Assembly (NCBI GenBank): GCA_934647945.1 | Contig: CAKUFK010000016.1 | Location: 1-61,426 of the forward strand | Length of the DNA: 61,426 bases | Direction: 5' to 3' | DNA from: an uncultured Eubacteriales bacterium | Lineage (GTDB): Bacteria; Bacillota; Clostridia; Oscillospirales; Acutalibacteraceae | In this document: in pieces, positions 16,007 through 24,888 of the stretch | Numbering within the stretch: position 1 is the stretch's first letter | Layout of the letters: each line of letters starts with the position of its first letter | Translations under genes and position numbers: made by a program | The notes under the pieces: generated by a model | What the model saw: only the letters and a program-made list of their open reading frames with translations | The model's database searches: none | Told to the model about the DNA's origin: nothing

Positions 16007-16954
16007 TTGGACTACAGACGAGCATTGCAACAGGCACTCGACTACATCGACGACAACGTCACAAACGAGATGAGCGCGGCTGAGATAGCGGAAAAGGCCG
16101 GATATTCCGTCTACCATTTCAGCCGGATATTTACGGAAACCATCGGGATATCCGTGATGTCGTACGTGACCTGGCGTAAACTGCAGTACGCCCTGTACGA
16201 CTTGTCTCGGGGAAAACGGGTGATTGATGTGGCCATGGAATACGGCTTTGAAACACATGGCGGGTTTACAAAGGCGTTTGTCCATTGGTTTGGGTTCCCA
16301 CCCTCTCTGTGCCGGTTGCGTTTACAGGTCAATCCGCCAAAGAGGACAAATGTCCATTTACTCATTCATAAATTTTTAGGAGGAGACACAATGATTCCGC
16401 ATATTTTTGAGTTTACCCCGTTCTCAGTGGTCGGCTATCCCAGCCGCCATACGAAGGCCGGTGTCAAAAGCACGGCCGACGCGCCGACGTTCTGGAACAC
16501 CATCGATTTGGATTATGCCACAGTCCTGACCGAGCTGTACGATCGATTCCCGAAATCCAAACATTTTGAAATCAGCATGTGTACCGATATCGAGGAAAAC
16601 ACAGGTGAGTTCACCTATCTGCTCGGCCGGGGGATCGATAACCCGGAAGACCTGGAGAACCTTCGGCCCGGCATGACCAGGGTGGATATCCCCGGAGGGC
16701 TGTACGCCGTTTTCTCCACGCCGCCTTCCGCCGGTGATTATATCCAGGCCGCGCAGGACACGTGGACTGCGGCGCTCCTCGACTGGCTGCCGCAATCGGA
16801 GTTTGAATTCGATGAAGCACGCCAGGAATTCGAGTATCACGATAAACGGGACCACGGCCTGTATTTCGGAGGGAAACTGCAGATCGACATCTGCATCCCG
16901 ATCCGTCAGCGGGAGGAAGAACTGCGCAAAGCGCAACTGAGAAGTTGCCGTTGA
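16007..16954 (+). CDS. AraC-family regulator with GyrI-like effector domain
   Basis: A 315-residue transcription regulator. Residues ~8-105 hold two helix-turn-helix units (MSAAEIAEKAGYSVYHFSRIFTETIGISVMSYV and VIDVAMEYGFETHGGFTKAFVHWFGFPPS), and residues ~128-305 form an effector-binding (GyrI-like, AraC_E_bind) domain of the kind that binds hydrophobic or drug-like molecules (GRGIDNPEDLENLRPGMTRVDIPGGLYAVF). I took TTG 16007, with AAAGGAG at seven bases. No transporter or target operon is adjacent; it is bracketed by terminators and is likely a single-gene unit. Confidence 0.88.
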   Translation: MDYRRALQQALDYIDDNVTNEMSAAEIAEKAGYSVYHFSRIFTETIGISVMSYVTWRKLQYALYDLSRGKRVIDVAMEYGFETHGGFTKAFVHWFGFPPSLCRLRLQVNPPKRTNVHLLIHKFLGGDTMIPHIFEFTPFSVVGYPSRHTKAGVKSTADAPTFWNTIDLDYATVLTELYDRFPKSKHFEISMCTDIEENTGEFTYLLGRGIDNPEDLENLRPGMTRVDIPGGLYAVFSTPPSAGDYIQAAQDTWTAALLDWLPQSEFEFDEARQEFEYHDKRDHGLYFGGKLQIDICIPIRQREEELRKAQLRSCR

Positions 16955-16966
16955 TCAGACAGGACG

Positions 16967-16992
16967 AAAGGGCTGCCGGAAGGCAGCCCTTT
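16967..16992. terminator. Terminator between AraC gene and convergent membrane gene
   Basis: A perfect 11-bp stem AAAGGGCTGCC with GGCAGCCCTTT around GGAA, with Ts on the plus strand; it can serve both converging genes. Confidence 0.85.
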
Positions 16993-17028
16993 CTTGTTAT
17001 CATCGCATTCCTGCCCAGAGGATCCTCT

Positions 17029-17601
17029 TCAAATCGATACCATTTCCCCATCCCTGACGTGAAAGGCCACACACAGAACCGCGTAAACGCCGCACTCCAC
17101 TAAGAAGGAGAGCAGGATTCCCGAGAGATCGGGGGGCGCAGCGCGCAAGCCGACGGCATCCAAGCCGAGGCTGTCGGTTAGGAACGACCAGCCGACCTGC
17201 ATCAATAGGCAGACCGCCAGCAGGCTTACGGCGGTGAAAAGAAACGCCAGCCTCATGCCGACCGCCATGCGCAGCCATAGGCGGGTCAGGCCGAGCAACA
17301 GGAGGGGGACGAGGAGGAGGGTGGTGGCTTCATAAGCGATAACCGGGGCCGGCAGGGCGAACAGCAAGGGAAGGCGAGTCAGCAGGCCCCCGGCCATAAC
17401 GCAATATCCGCCCGCAAGACTCACCCAAAACGGGGCAGCCTGGGCGAGGAAAACCAGAACGGCCAGAGAGGCGGAACGCAGCAGGGCGAGTGGCAGCGCG
17501 TCTGTGCTCCTAAACAGGGAAAGCAGGCAGGGGAGCGCGCCTCCCAGAAACACCGCGAGGAAAAACAAACCGGCTTTGGTTTTCCGGGATGACAGGCCCA
17601 T
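17029..17601 (-). CDS. Hypothetical multi-pass membrane protein
   Basis: A 190-residue protein with about five hydrophobic segments (residues ~10-30, 40-60, 65-90, 95-125, 160-185) and little soluble sequence. ATG 17601 is preceded by AGAGG at nine bases. I recognise no family. It follows a one-pass membrane protein by 21 bases, so the two are probably co-transcribed, and both are inserted between mnmE and mnmG. Confidence 0.6.
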   Translation of the reverse strand: MGLSSRKTKAGLFFLAVFLGGALPCLLSLFRSTDALPLALLRSASLAVLVFLAQAAPFWVSLAGGYCVMAGGLLTRLPLLFALPAPVIAYEATTLLLVPLLLLGLTRLWLRMAVGMRLAFLFTAVSLLAVCLLMQVGWSFLTDSLGLDAVGLRAAPPDLSGILLSFLVECGVYAVLCVAFHVRDGEMVSI

Positions 17602-17622
17602 GGGGGTCAACCTCTTTTCACA

Positions 17623-17832
17623 TCATATTGGCGCAGGCCGCGCGTCCGCTCCGTTTTCCACAAATCGGGCCCCCTGGGGCAGGGCGGCGGGCGCCGTGGA
17701 GGAGGCGCCGGGCGGGACGGCTACCCCCACATTGGGGTGGCACCTGGAGAGCAGCAGAAGAATGAACAGAAAAACCAGCAGCGCCGCGAATAAGCTCCAG
17801 TTGATCGTTTTAATAGGTTTGGACGTATCCAT
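17623..17832 (-). CDS. Small single-pass membrane protein
   Basis: A 69-residue protein: short charged N-terminus (MDTSKPIKTIN), one transmembrane helix (SLFAALLVFLFILLLLS), then a Pro/Ala-rich outer tail. ATG 17832 follows AGAGAGAAGGG, an unusually close ribosome site. Upstream in-frame extension lacks a better site. Unknown function; likely one unit with the following membrane protein. Confidence 0.5.
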   Translation of the reverse strand: MDTSKPIKTINWSLFAALLVFLFILLLLSRCHPNVGVAVPPGASSTAPAALPQGARFVENGADARPAPI

Positions 17833-17980
17833 CCCTTCTCTCTTATATAGTGTTTCCGGAGGGGGAAATTGTTGTTCTCTTACAAATTTCTTACACATGT
17901 GAAAGGGCGCTGGTTCAATGTATGCGGCTCCGGTGCTCCCTATGCCTCCCATTGATACGGCGGGCTTATAGGAAAGGGGA

Positions 17981-18009
17981 TTGCCGAGCGGGATGGAACG
18001 CGGTATAAT
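17981..18009 (+). promoter_or_regulatory. Promoter of mnmG operon
   Basis: TTGCCG (17981-17986), 17-base spacer and TATAAT (18004-18009), giving a leader of about 70 bases before mnmG. This shows mnmG is transcribed independently of mnmE here. Confidence 0.65.
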
Positions 18010-18087
18010 AAGACGTTACAGCGCAGCCCTCCCGCCGGCCGGTGCGGGACGAGGAGCGGAAGGATACGGAAAGGCACGGATGATGGG

Positions 18088-20007
18088 ATGAAGTTTCACG
18101 CAGGAGACTATGAGGTGGCGGTCATTGGGGCGGGCCACGCGGGGATTGAGGCGGCCCTGGCTGCCGCCAGGCTGGGCTGCGGGACGGTGGTGTTCACCAT
18201 CAACCTGGACGCGGTGGGGAACATGCCCTGCAATCCCTCTATCGGCGGCACGGCCAAAGGCCATTTGGTACGGGAGGTGGATGCCCTCGGTGGGGAAATG
18301 GGCCGGGCGGCGGACGCCACCTTCCTCCAATCCCGTATGCTCAACCGGGGCAAGGGTCCGGCAGTGCATTCCCTGCGCGCCCAGATCGACCGCCGTGCCT
18401 ATGCGGGATATATGAAATACGCCCTTGAACGGCAGCCGGGGCTCGATCTGCACCAAGGAGAGGTCGTCTCGCTCGAGCGGCTGGCGGACGGCTGGCGGCT
18501 GACCACCCGGCTGGAGGAGCAGTTCACCGCCAAAGCGGTCGTCCTTGCCACGGGAACGTTTTTGAAGGGCCGGGTGTTCGTGGGAGATGTCTCGTACGAC
18601 AGCGGACCGGACGGCCTGTTTCCCGCCGTGGGGCTGACCGATTCCCTGCAAAGGCTGGGGGTTTCCCTGCGCCGGTTCAAAACCGGCACCCCCGCCCGGG
18701 TTTTGCGGTCCAGCATCGATTTTTCCGGCCTGGAGCGCCAGCCGGGCGAGGAGCCGGTGGTGCCCTTCTCCTTTGAAACAACCGGGGAACTGCGAAACCG
18801 GGTGGACTGCGCCGTCACCTGGACGACGCCGGAGACGAAACGGGTCATCCTCGACAACCTCCACCGTTCGCCGCTGTATGGCGGCAAGATCCACGGGGTC
18901 GGCCCCCGTTATTGCCCGAGCATCGAGGATAAGATCGTCCGCTTTGCGGACAAGGAGCGTCATCAGGTGTTTATCGAACCCTGCGGCCTTTACACGGATG
19001 AAATGTATCTCCAGGGTCTTTCCTCCTCCCTTCCGGTGGACGTACAGCTCGCCTTTCTGCGCACGATTCCCGGCCTGGAGCGGGTGCGGGTGATGCGCCC
19101 GGCCTATGCCATCGAGTATGACTGCTGTGACCCGCTCCAGCTTTCCCAGACCCTGGAATTCCTCGATCTGCCCGGCCTGTACGGCGCGGGGCAGTTCAAC
19201 GGAAGCTCGGGCTATGAGGAGGCGGCGGCCCAGGGGCTGGTCGCGGGAGTCAACGCCGCGCTCAAAATCCGGGGGCGGGAGCCTCTGGTGCTGGAGCGTT
19301 CCTCCAGCTATATCGGCACATTGATCGACGATCTTGTGACAAAGGGGTGTTCCGACCCTTACCGCATGATGACCTCCCGGTCGGAATACCGGCTGCTGCT
19401 GCGGCAGGATAATGCCGATGAACGCCTGACCCCCTCAGGGCGGCGGGTCGGGTTGGTGGACGACGGACGATGGGCGCATTTTACTGCCCGGCAGGAGCAA
19501 AAGGCCGCCGAACGGACCCGCCTGAGCCAGACCGTGCTGCCCCCTACCCAAGAGGTCAACCGCGTTCTTGCCGCCTGCGGTACCGCCCCCCTTGTAACCG
19601 GCGGCCGGCTTGAGGATCTCCTGCGCCGCCCGCAGCTCAGTTATGCCGCACTGGCCCCGGTGGACACCGGCCGCCCGGTCCTCGATCCATTGGTGGCTGA
19701 GCAGGTGGAGGTGGAGCTCAAATATGAAGGCTACCTCCGCCGCCAGCAGGCGGCTGTGGACGAGCAGAGACGCCTGGAAGGCCGCCGCCTCCCCTCCGGA
19801 ACCGATTACGGCGGAATCCCCGGTTTGCGGCTGGAGGCCAGGGAAAAGCTCGCCCAGATCCGCCCGGGCAGCATCGGCCAGGCCTCCCGTATCAGCGGCG
19901 TCAGCCCGGCGGATGTCTCGGTTTTGCTCATCTGGCTGTCCGCTCGGGAAAAAAGCGGGGAAGAGCCGGAGGGCGCCATGAAAGCAGAGGAGGAGGCCCC
20001 GTCATGA
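18088..20007 (+). CDS. mnmG: tRNA uridine-5-carboxymethylaminomethyl modification enzyme MnmG
   Basis: The 639-residue FAD-dependent partner of MnmE in wobble-uridine modification. It has the N-terminal GAGHAG dinucleotide motif (residues 14-19), the conserved blocks NPSIGGTAKGHLVREVDALGG and PCGLYTDEMYLQG, GQFNGSSGYEEAAAQGLVAG, and the C-terminal helical domain that contacts MnmE (RISGVSPADVSVLLIWL). The ribosome site at ATG 18088 is modest. The stop codon overlaps the start of rsmG (ATGA), so the two are translationally coupled. Confidence 0.97.
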   Translation: MKFHAGDYEVAVIGAGHAGIEAALAAARLGCGTVVFTINLDAVGNMPCNPSIGGTAKGHLVREVDALGGEMGRAADATFLQSRMLNRGKGPAVHSLRAQIDRRAYAGYMKYALERQPGLDLHQGEVVSLERLADGWRLTTRLEEQFTAKAVVLATGTFLKGRVFVGDVSYDSGPDGLFPAVGLTDSLQRLGVSLRRFKTGTPARVLRSSIDFSGLERQPGEEPVVPFSFETTGELRNRVDCAVTWTTPETKRVILDNLHRSPLYGGKIHGVGPRYCPSIEDKIVRFADKERHQVFIEPCGLYTDEMYLQGLSSSLPVDVQLAFLRTIPGLERVRVMRPAYAIEYDCCDPLQLSQTLEFLDLPGLYGAGQFNGSSGYEEAAAQGLVAGVNAALKIRGREPLVLERSSSYIGTLIDDLVTKGCSDPYRMMTSRSEYRLLLRQDNADERLTPSGRRVGLVDDGRWAHFTARQEQKAAERTRLSQTVLPPTQEVNRVLAACGTAPLVTGGRLEDLLRRPQLSYAALAPVDTGRPVLDPLVAEQVEVELKYEGYLRRQQAAVDEQRRLEGRRLPSGTDYGGIPGLRLEAREKLAQIRPGSIGQASRISGVSPADVSVLLIWLSAREKSGEEPEGAMKAEEEAPS

Positions 20008-20741
20008 TCGATACCGTCCGCCTGCGGGAGCAGGCTGCCTCCATGGGGGTGTCCGTGACCCCGGATACCGCCGAAAAATTCGACCTCTACGCCGCCAGGC
20101 TGGTGGAAACCAATCGGCGGGTCAATTTGACCGCGATCACCGATCCAGAGGGGATCCTCGTCAAGCATTTTCTGGACAGCCTAACCTTGGCGCCGCTTTT
20201 GGCAGAACGGTCGGCGGCCGCCCTGTCCCTGATTGATGTGGGGACGGGCGCGGGGTTCCCGGGCGTCCCCCTTGCATTGGTCTGCCCCGGTCTTAAGCTG
20301 ACGCTGCTCGACGCTCTTCAGAAGCGTCTGACATTTTTGGAGGGCCTCTGCCGGGAACTTGCGGTTCCGGCGGCGCTGATCCACGCGAGGGCAGAGGAGG
20401 CGGGACGGCGTCCAGCCCTGCGCGAACAGTTTGACGTGGCCACCGCCCGGGCGGTGGCGGGGCTGCCGGTGCTGTGCGAATACCTCCTTCCTCTGGTCAA
20501 GCCGGGTGGGAGGATGGTCGCCATGAAGGGCCCGGACGGGGAGAGCGAGCTCGTGGCCGCCGCAGGAGCGATATCGGTCCTCTCGGGCCGGCCGGAACCT
20601 GTCCGGCGTCTGTCCCTGCCGCCGGCCCCCCTTCCGGGGGAGGAGCGGGTCGATCGGCTGCTGCTTATTGTGGACAAAACCGCGCCTACCCCGACGGCCT
20701 ATCCCCGTCCCCCGGCAAAAATCGCCAAAAAGCCGCTATAA
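20004..20741 (+). CDS. rsmG: 16S rRNA (guanine-N7) methyltransferase RsmG
   Basis: Methylates N7 of G527 in 16S rRNA with S-adenosylmethionine. The 245-residue product has the SAM-binding motif DVGTGAGFPGVPLALVCPGLKLTLLDAL (residues ~74-101), the HFLDSLT block, ATARAVAGLPVLCEYLLPLVKPGG and MKGPDGESEL. Its ATG overlaps the mnmG stop by four bases. This order (mnmG, rsmG, noc) is the conserved Firmicutes origin-proximal arrangement. Confidence 0.95.
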   Translation: MIDTVRLREQAASMGVSVTPDTAEKFDLYAARLVETNRRVNLTAITDPEGILVKHFLDSLTLAPLLAERSAAALSLIDVGTGAGFPGVPLALVCPGLKLTLLDALQKRLTFLEGLCRELAVPAALIHARAEEAGRRPALREQFDVATARAVAGLPVLCEYLLPLVKPGGRMVAMKGPDGESELVAAAGAISVLSGRPEPVRRLSLPPAPLPGEERVDRLLLIVDKTAPTPTAYPRPPAKIAKKPL

Positions 20742-20869
20742 AAACGTTTTTCCTCCGACTTCCTTCGACATCTCCGACGCGAAAAAGGTGATATGCTGGC
20801 ATTGATGGAAATAAATTCCATTTATTGCCCGCCAGTCATCCTCGTGCAAAAAAGAAAGGACGTGTCGGT

Positions 20870-21709
20870 ATGTGGGGAATCGAAGCAAAACGGCCAAAAT
20901 ATAGACAAGACGAGCGCCGGCTGCTGCTGGTGCCGGTGGGGGATATCCTGCCCAATCCGGACCAGCCCCGGCGGGAGTTTGCGTATGACAAGCTGCTGGA
21001 GCTGGCGCAGAGCATCGATGAAAACGGGCTGCTCAATCCCGTGACCATCACTCTGCGGGGAGACAAACCGGTGCTGGTGGCGGGGGAGAGGCGGCTGAGG
21101 GCCGCTAAAATCGCCGGGCTGCGGGAGATCCCCTGTCTGGTGGTGGAAGCGGACGGGGAGCGCAGTGCCCTGATGGCCCTGGTGGAGAACCTCCAGCGGG
21201 AGGATATGAACGTTTTTGAACAGGCGGAGGGGATTCAGCGCCTGATCCAGGTTTATGGCCTAACCCAGGAGGAAGCGTCGAACAGGCTGGGCTGTGCGCA
21301 GTCCACCGTGGCCAACAAGCTGCGCCTGCTCCGGTTGAGCGGCGAGCAGCGGTCCAGGATTACCGAGGCAGGGCTTTCGGAGCGGCACGCCCGTGCCCTG
21401 CTCCGGCTGGAAGACGAGGAGCTGCGGGACTTGGCGCTGACGAATATGATCGCGGCGAAAATGACGGTCGCCCAGGCCGACCGGCTGGTGGAGGAGCTCC
21501 TTTCGGGGAAGGTCAGGCGCCGCCGCCCCACCCCGCTGGTGCGGGATGTCCGCCTGTTCCTCAACACGGTCAGCCACGCGGTGGACACCATGCGCCGTTC
21601 CGGCATCCCGGCTAAAGCTGAAAAGAGTGAGACAGAGGAGTATATCGAATACGTTGTGCGCATCCCCAAAGGAACGCATATCGTCTCCGCAAGCAGCCGT
21701 CCCGCGTGA
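20870..21709 (+). CDS. noc: Nucleoid occlusion protein Noc (ParB family)
   Basis: Noc binds chromosomal sites and prevents septum formation over the nucleoid. The 279-residue product has the ParB N-terminal CTP-binding motifs (PNPDQPRREF, GERRLRAAK near residue 71, ENLQREDMN) and a helix-turn-helix (LTQEEASNRLGCAQSTVANKLRLLRLS). The STVANKLRLL signature and position after rsmG favour Noc over Spo0J, which is separately present at 31952. ATG 20870 follows AAGAAAGGA; further upstream starts lack a site. Confidence 0.88.
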   Translation: MWGIEAKRPKYRQDERRLLLVPVGDILPNPDQPRREFAYDKLLELAQSIDENGLLNPVTITLRGDKPVLVAGERRLRAAKIAGLREIPCLVVEADGERSALMALVENLQREDMNVFEQAEGIQRLIQVYGLTQEEASNRLGCAQSTVANKLRLLRLSGEQRSRITEAGLSERHARALLRLEDEELRDLALTNMIAAKMTVAQADRLVEELLSGKVRRRRPTPLVRDVRLFLNTVSHAVDTMRRSGIPAKAEKSETEEYIEYVVRIPKGTHIVSASSRPA

Positions 21710-21724
21710 AGATTCTTCAACATA

Positions 21725-21761
21725 AAAACCCGCCCCCGGAATCGGCCCGGGGGCGGGTTTT
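21725..21761 (+). terminator. Terminator after noc
   Basis: A perfect 15-bp stem (21725-21739 with 21747-21761) around a 7-base loop, ending in TTTT; a T7 run follows shortly. It closes the mnmG-rsmG-noc operon. Confidence 0.92.
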
Positions 21762-21878
21762 GCATGTTTTTTTCTGTTGAGGCCGTTCACTGTCCCCCCG
21801 ATTGTAAGAATTTTTACAAAAATGATTTGAGATTAGTCTAATTTTTAATAATTAATGTAAATATATAATAAAAAACAT

Positions 21879-21907
21879 TTGACATAATACGATTTATAAG
21901 ATATTAT
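21879..21907 (+). promoter_or_regulatory. Promoter of AT-rich lipoprotein/secreted-protein pair
   Basis: TTGACA (21879-21884), 17 bases, TATTAT (21902-21907), within ~150 bases of very AT-rich DNA unlike the rest of the window, then a leader of ~35 bases to ATG 21950. Confidence 0.8.
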
Positions 21908-21949
21908 AAACAGAGAAATTAAAACTATATAAAAAAAGAAGGCTTATTA

Positions 21950-23320
21950 ATGAGAAAAATATTCACTTTTTTATTAGGGGCTTTGCTCGTCATGTTTTTG
22001 GGTTGTCATTCTGTAGAGACATCCTCAACTGTAGTGAGGATCGATTTAAAATCGAATGGGCATAAACAGCTTCTTACAGATTATAGTTCCCCTTACACCT
22101 TAGCATATCGGAATAAAGATGACACTTATACTCTATATATTTTCTCCGCTCCTGTCCAGTATCAAAAAAATGGACAATATTTTCTAATTGATACATCCAT
22201 TGTGAAATCAAAACGGGCGGATTACTCTTTTGAGAATAAAGAGGGAGATATAAAAACCTATTTCCCTGAATCTTTGGACAGGCCGTTCTTAATCGAATCG
22301 GAGACCAATCAATTTAGTTTCCAGGTTGAGAAAAACGCAAGCAGTTATCAAAAAGGAAAACAGATCCTGCATACGAATATGTATGGAGATCCGGTCGAAG
22401 CCGTCCTCTATGAGGGCTCGTCGTGTGACCTCGCGTTTTATTCGACAAGGGCAGGAATTCAAATGGAAGTTATATTTAAAGAGAATCCCATAGATATAAA
22501 TTTTATGGTAATTACGGATTACGCACTACTGGATACTCAAAACGGCTATTATGTGTTGGCGGATCAGGGGGAACGGGTTGGGATGCTATGTCAACCGATG
22601 ACGTCTTACCAAAAAGGAAAGGAGGTGAGTTTCTGTACACCATCTAAAATCCAGGCAAATCGTCAGGAAGGAGGGGTATTAGCAGTTTATTCAGCGGAAA
22701 CAGATGAAGCCGAGTCAAGCAGAGACGGTTATCCAATCAGGTTAAGTGCGGCTTTTGAACTGTACCGAAACAAATTGCCGGACAGCAGTGTCTATTCAAA
22801 CAGCGAGGCGAATATGTTTTTAAGTCCTTATGCCGTAATTGGTATGGATCCAATTTATGGAGAGGGGTGGCACTATGTACGTAGCCGGTTTCGGTATTTT
22901 TCAGAGTCTATTAAACCAAGCTCGATCCAATCCTGCACATACAACACATATTTATTATCAAAAAACTCTTTGGAAACGGGCAAAATAACAGCATATAAGC
23001 TGGAAGAACAGTGGTCAAGTACGAGCATGCTGTGGAATACCCGCAATCAAGTCTATGGAGACTGCTTATCCGAAGGACTAGAAGACGATAAACTTCTTGT
23101 TTTCGATATGACGCAGCTTGCAAAAGACAGCATGAAAGATCTGGAGTTATTTACCGAATCTACAGGTTTTCTTCTCAAAAAAGACAGCATGGAACCAGCC
23201 GATATCATTGCCACTTCAGACAACGCGGAATACATCCCCTATTTCCGCTTGGATCTAAATGCATTACCACAAGATTTTTCCATTCATGAGAATATTAACC
23301 CACAAAACGGAGTATTATGA
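21950..23320 (+). CDS. Lipoprotein with DNRLRE-like surface domain
   Basis: A 456-residue exported lipoprotein: MRKIFTFLLGALLVMFLGC is a lipoprotein signal with a Leu-Gly-Cys box, placing Cys19 at the membrane. The long middle region (YSSPYTLAYRNKDDTYTLYIFSAPVQY..., EYIPYF) and the C-terminal third (HYVRSRFRYF...NTYLLSKNSLETGKITAYKLEEQW...MLWNTRNQVYG) resemble DNRLRE-type beta domains found at the N-terminus of RHS and wall-associated proteins; this is a similarity by pattern. It is AT-rich compared with its neighbours and lies 9 bases before the next gene, so the two are one operon. Confidence 0.6.
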   Translation: MRKIFTFLLGALLVMFLGCHSVETSSTVVRIDLKSNGHKQLLTDYSSPYTLAYRNKDDTYTLYIFSAPVQYQKNGQYFLIDTSIVKSKRADYSFENKEGDIKTYFPESLDRPFLIESETNQFSFQVEKNASSYQKGKQILHTNMYGDPVEAVLYEGSSCDLAFYSTRAGIQMEVIFKENPIDINFMVITDYALLDTQNGYYVLADQGERVGMLCQPMTSYQKGKEVSFCTPSKIQANRQEGGVLAVYSAETDEAESSRDGYPIRLSAAFELYRNKLPDSSVYSNSEANMFLSPYAVIGMDPIYGEGWHYVRSRFRYFSESIKPSSIQSCTYNTYLLSKNSLETGKITAYKLEEQWSSTSMLWNTRNQVYGDCLSEGLEDDKLLVFDMTQLAKDSMKDLELFTESTGFLLKKDSMEPADIIATSDNAEYIPYFRLDLNALPQDFSIHENINPQNGVL

Positions 23321-23328
23321 GGTGAAAG

Positions 23329-24846
23329 ATGAAAAAGATTCAAAAGGTATGTCTGTCTTTGTTTATGTCTTCCGTTCTTCTGGCATCTGGAGTTATTTCA
23401 AAAGCCATCAATTGCGATGTGGTTCTGAGCGGCGATGAAATTATGCCCACAGATCTTTATGATGTGGACTTCGATCAGGCCCTCCAGAAAAATCTGAAAA
23501 GTGCGGATGTTATTGTTCTGGGGGATTTTGAGTTTCAGGATACCCGGGTATCCGTTCGTACGGATGTCAGCGCGCAAACCCTTTCGGAAACTGTCACAGT
23601 CGCGGGTAATAGCCCTGAGTTAACCCTTAAAAACAAGGTAAACGACGGCAAAATCAAGATGATGGTGGTTTCGGAGGAGGAGATCGAACAGCAATGTGGT
23701 GAAAGTAGCGCTGACGTTATCCGTCATGCAACGGATAACGGGTACGTCATGTTTTTCAATACATCCAGTTATGAGGATATCCATCGTATTACAGCAGACA
23801 TTTACGAAGATTACGGGGTAATTTATGGGGCAAAATCTGTAAACAAGTCCACAAAAACCATAGATTTTGCCGAAAACCAAAATCTTTCCTATTTTTTCGT
23901 AACCAAAACCAAGGACAATTGCGTGGATTTTCATTTCGTGTTATCAAATGTTAAGGATAACCCGTCAGCTGTCGAGCGTTCGATGCTGGAGCACGCTTAT
24001 GCCAACCGCAATATGGGGATGTATGTGAAAAACCAGGAGGAATACCTGGCGTCCAAAAGGGCGGAGAGAGTCCGGAACGGAGACGTCTCCTCGGCCAGCG
24101 CAAAAGGACTTTTAAATCCAACTGTGAACGGCGTCAATTTTCACGGGGATTGGAAGCGCTCGTTTAATGAATCGGTTTTTATTTACGAGTATTGGCATGT
24201 GAATTACCATCCGGATATTAAGCATCGCATAACGGTTACCACCTGTGAACTCATGAGCCATGACCTTGTTAACGGTCAGCGCTTATGGGCCCAGGTCGCC
24301 AATATCGACCTCAAGGTCAATAACACGTCTTCGACGGATCGGCTGTTTGCCAACCGCAATGTTTGGTGGTGGTGTGAGGAGGAAACCAGTGCCGCAACTC
24401 TCAAAACGTATGCTCCGTCAAACGCCCCGAAATCAACAACGTACACCTATGGAATCAATGGAGAGCTCAGCGGCGGCGTTTCAGGCAGTACGGATGGCGC
24501 CGGTGCCACGGCCGGCATCAAGCTCGGCGCCAGTTTCTCAAAATCTATTAGTGTCAACGATGTGGAATATTATACGAACGCGTTTGAAACCGGTATCAAC
24601 AGCGGGACAACTTTTAATGCCGTTTTTACCCGTGGCAGTCAGTACGCGCAGAATCATAGCGTGCATACCACAGTTACCTTCTTTACACAGGATAAGTCAT
24701 GCACGGACTTTGCATTTTTTAACAAGCTGAATCATCAGTCAAGCGCTAAAATAGTTGGGATATGGTCAGATTCCAAAACCTATGAATGGGACTATGAGAT
24801 GGTATATCGATGGTCTACGAACGCTTCGGATTATTATTTTAAATAG
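23329..24846 (+). CDS. Secreted protein with glycine-rich beta-hairpin-like segment
   Basis: A 505-residue protein with a clear signal peptide (KKIQKVCLSLFMSSVLLASGVISKA). Residues ~30-210 form a soluble region of unknown family. The C-terminal half has many aromatic, alternating beta-type stretches and a Gly/Ser-rich segment near residues 380-405 (GELSGGVSGSTDGAGATAG, then KLGASFSKSISVND), reminiscent of the stem of leukocidin-like pore formers; this is a weak structural analogy, not a family match. AGGTGAAAG provides the ribosome site. Coupled to the upstream lipoprotein. Function unknown. Confidence 0.5.
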   Translation: MKKIQKVCLSLFMSSVLLASGVISKAINCDVVLSGDEIMPTDLYDVDFDQALQKNLKSADVIVLGDFEFQDTRVSVRTDVSAQTLSETVTVAGNSPELTLKNKVNDGKIKMMVVSEEEIEQQCGESSADVIRHATDNGYVMFFNTSSYEDIHRITADIYEDYGVIYGAKSVNKSTKTIDFAENQNLSYFFVTKTKDNCVDFHFVLSNVKDNPSAVERSMLEHAYANRNMGMYVKNQEEYLASKRAERVRNGDVSSASAKGLLNPTVNGVNFHGDWKRSFNESVFIYEYWHVNYHPDIKHRITVTTCELMSHDLVNGQRLWAQVANIDLKVNNTSSTDRLFANRNVWWWCEEETSAATLKTYAPSNAPKSTTYTYGINGELSGGVSGSTDGAGATAGIKLGASFSKSISVNDVEYYTNAFETGINSGTTFNAVFTRGSQYAQNHSVHTTVTFFTQDKSCTDFAFFNKLNHQSSAKIVGIWSDSKTYEWDYEMVYRWSTNASDYYFK

Positions 24847-24888
24847 CCGCAACACATATTCCAATTCTTTCGAGAGAGGTGTCAGTCT

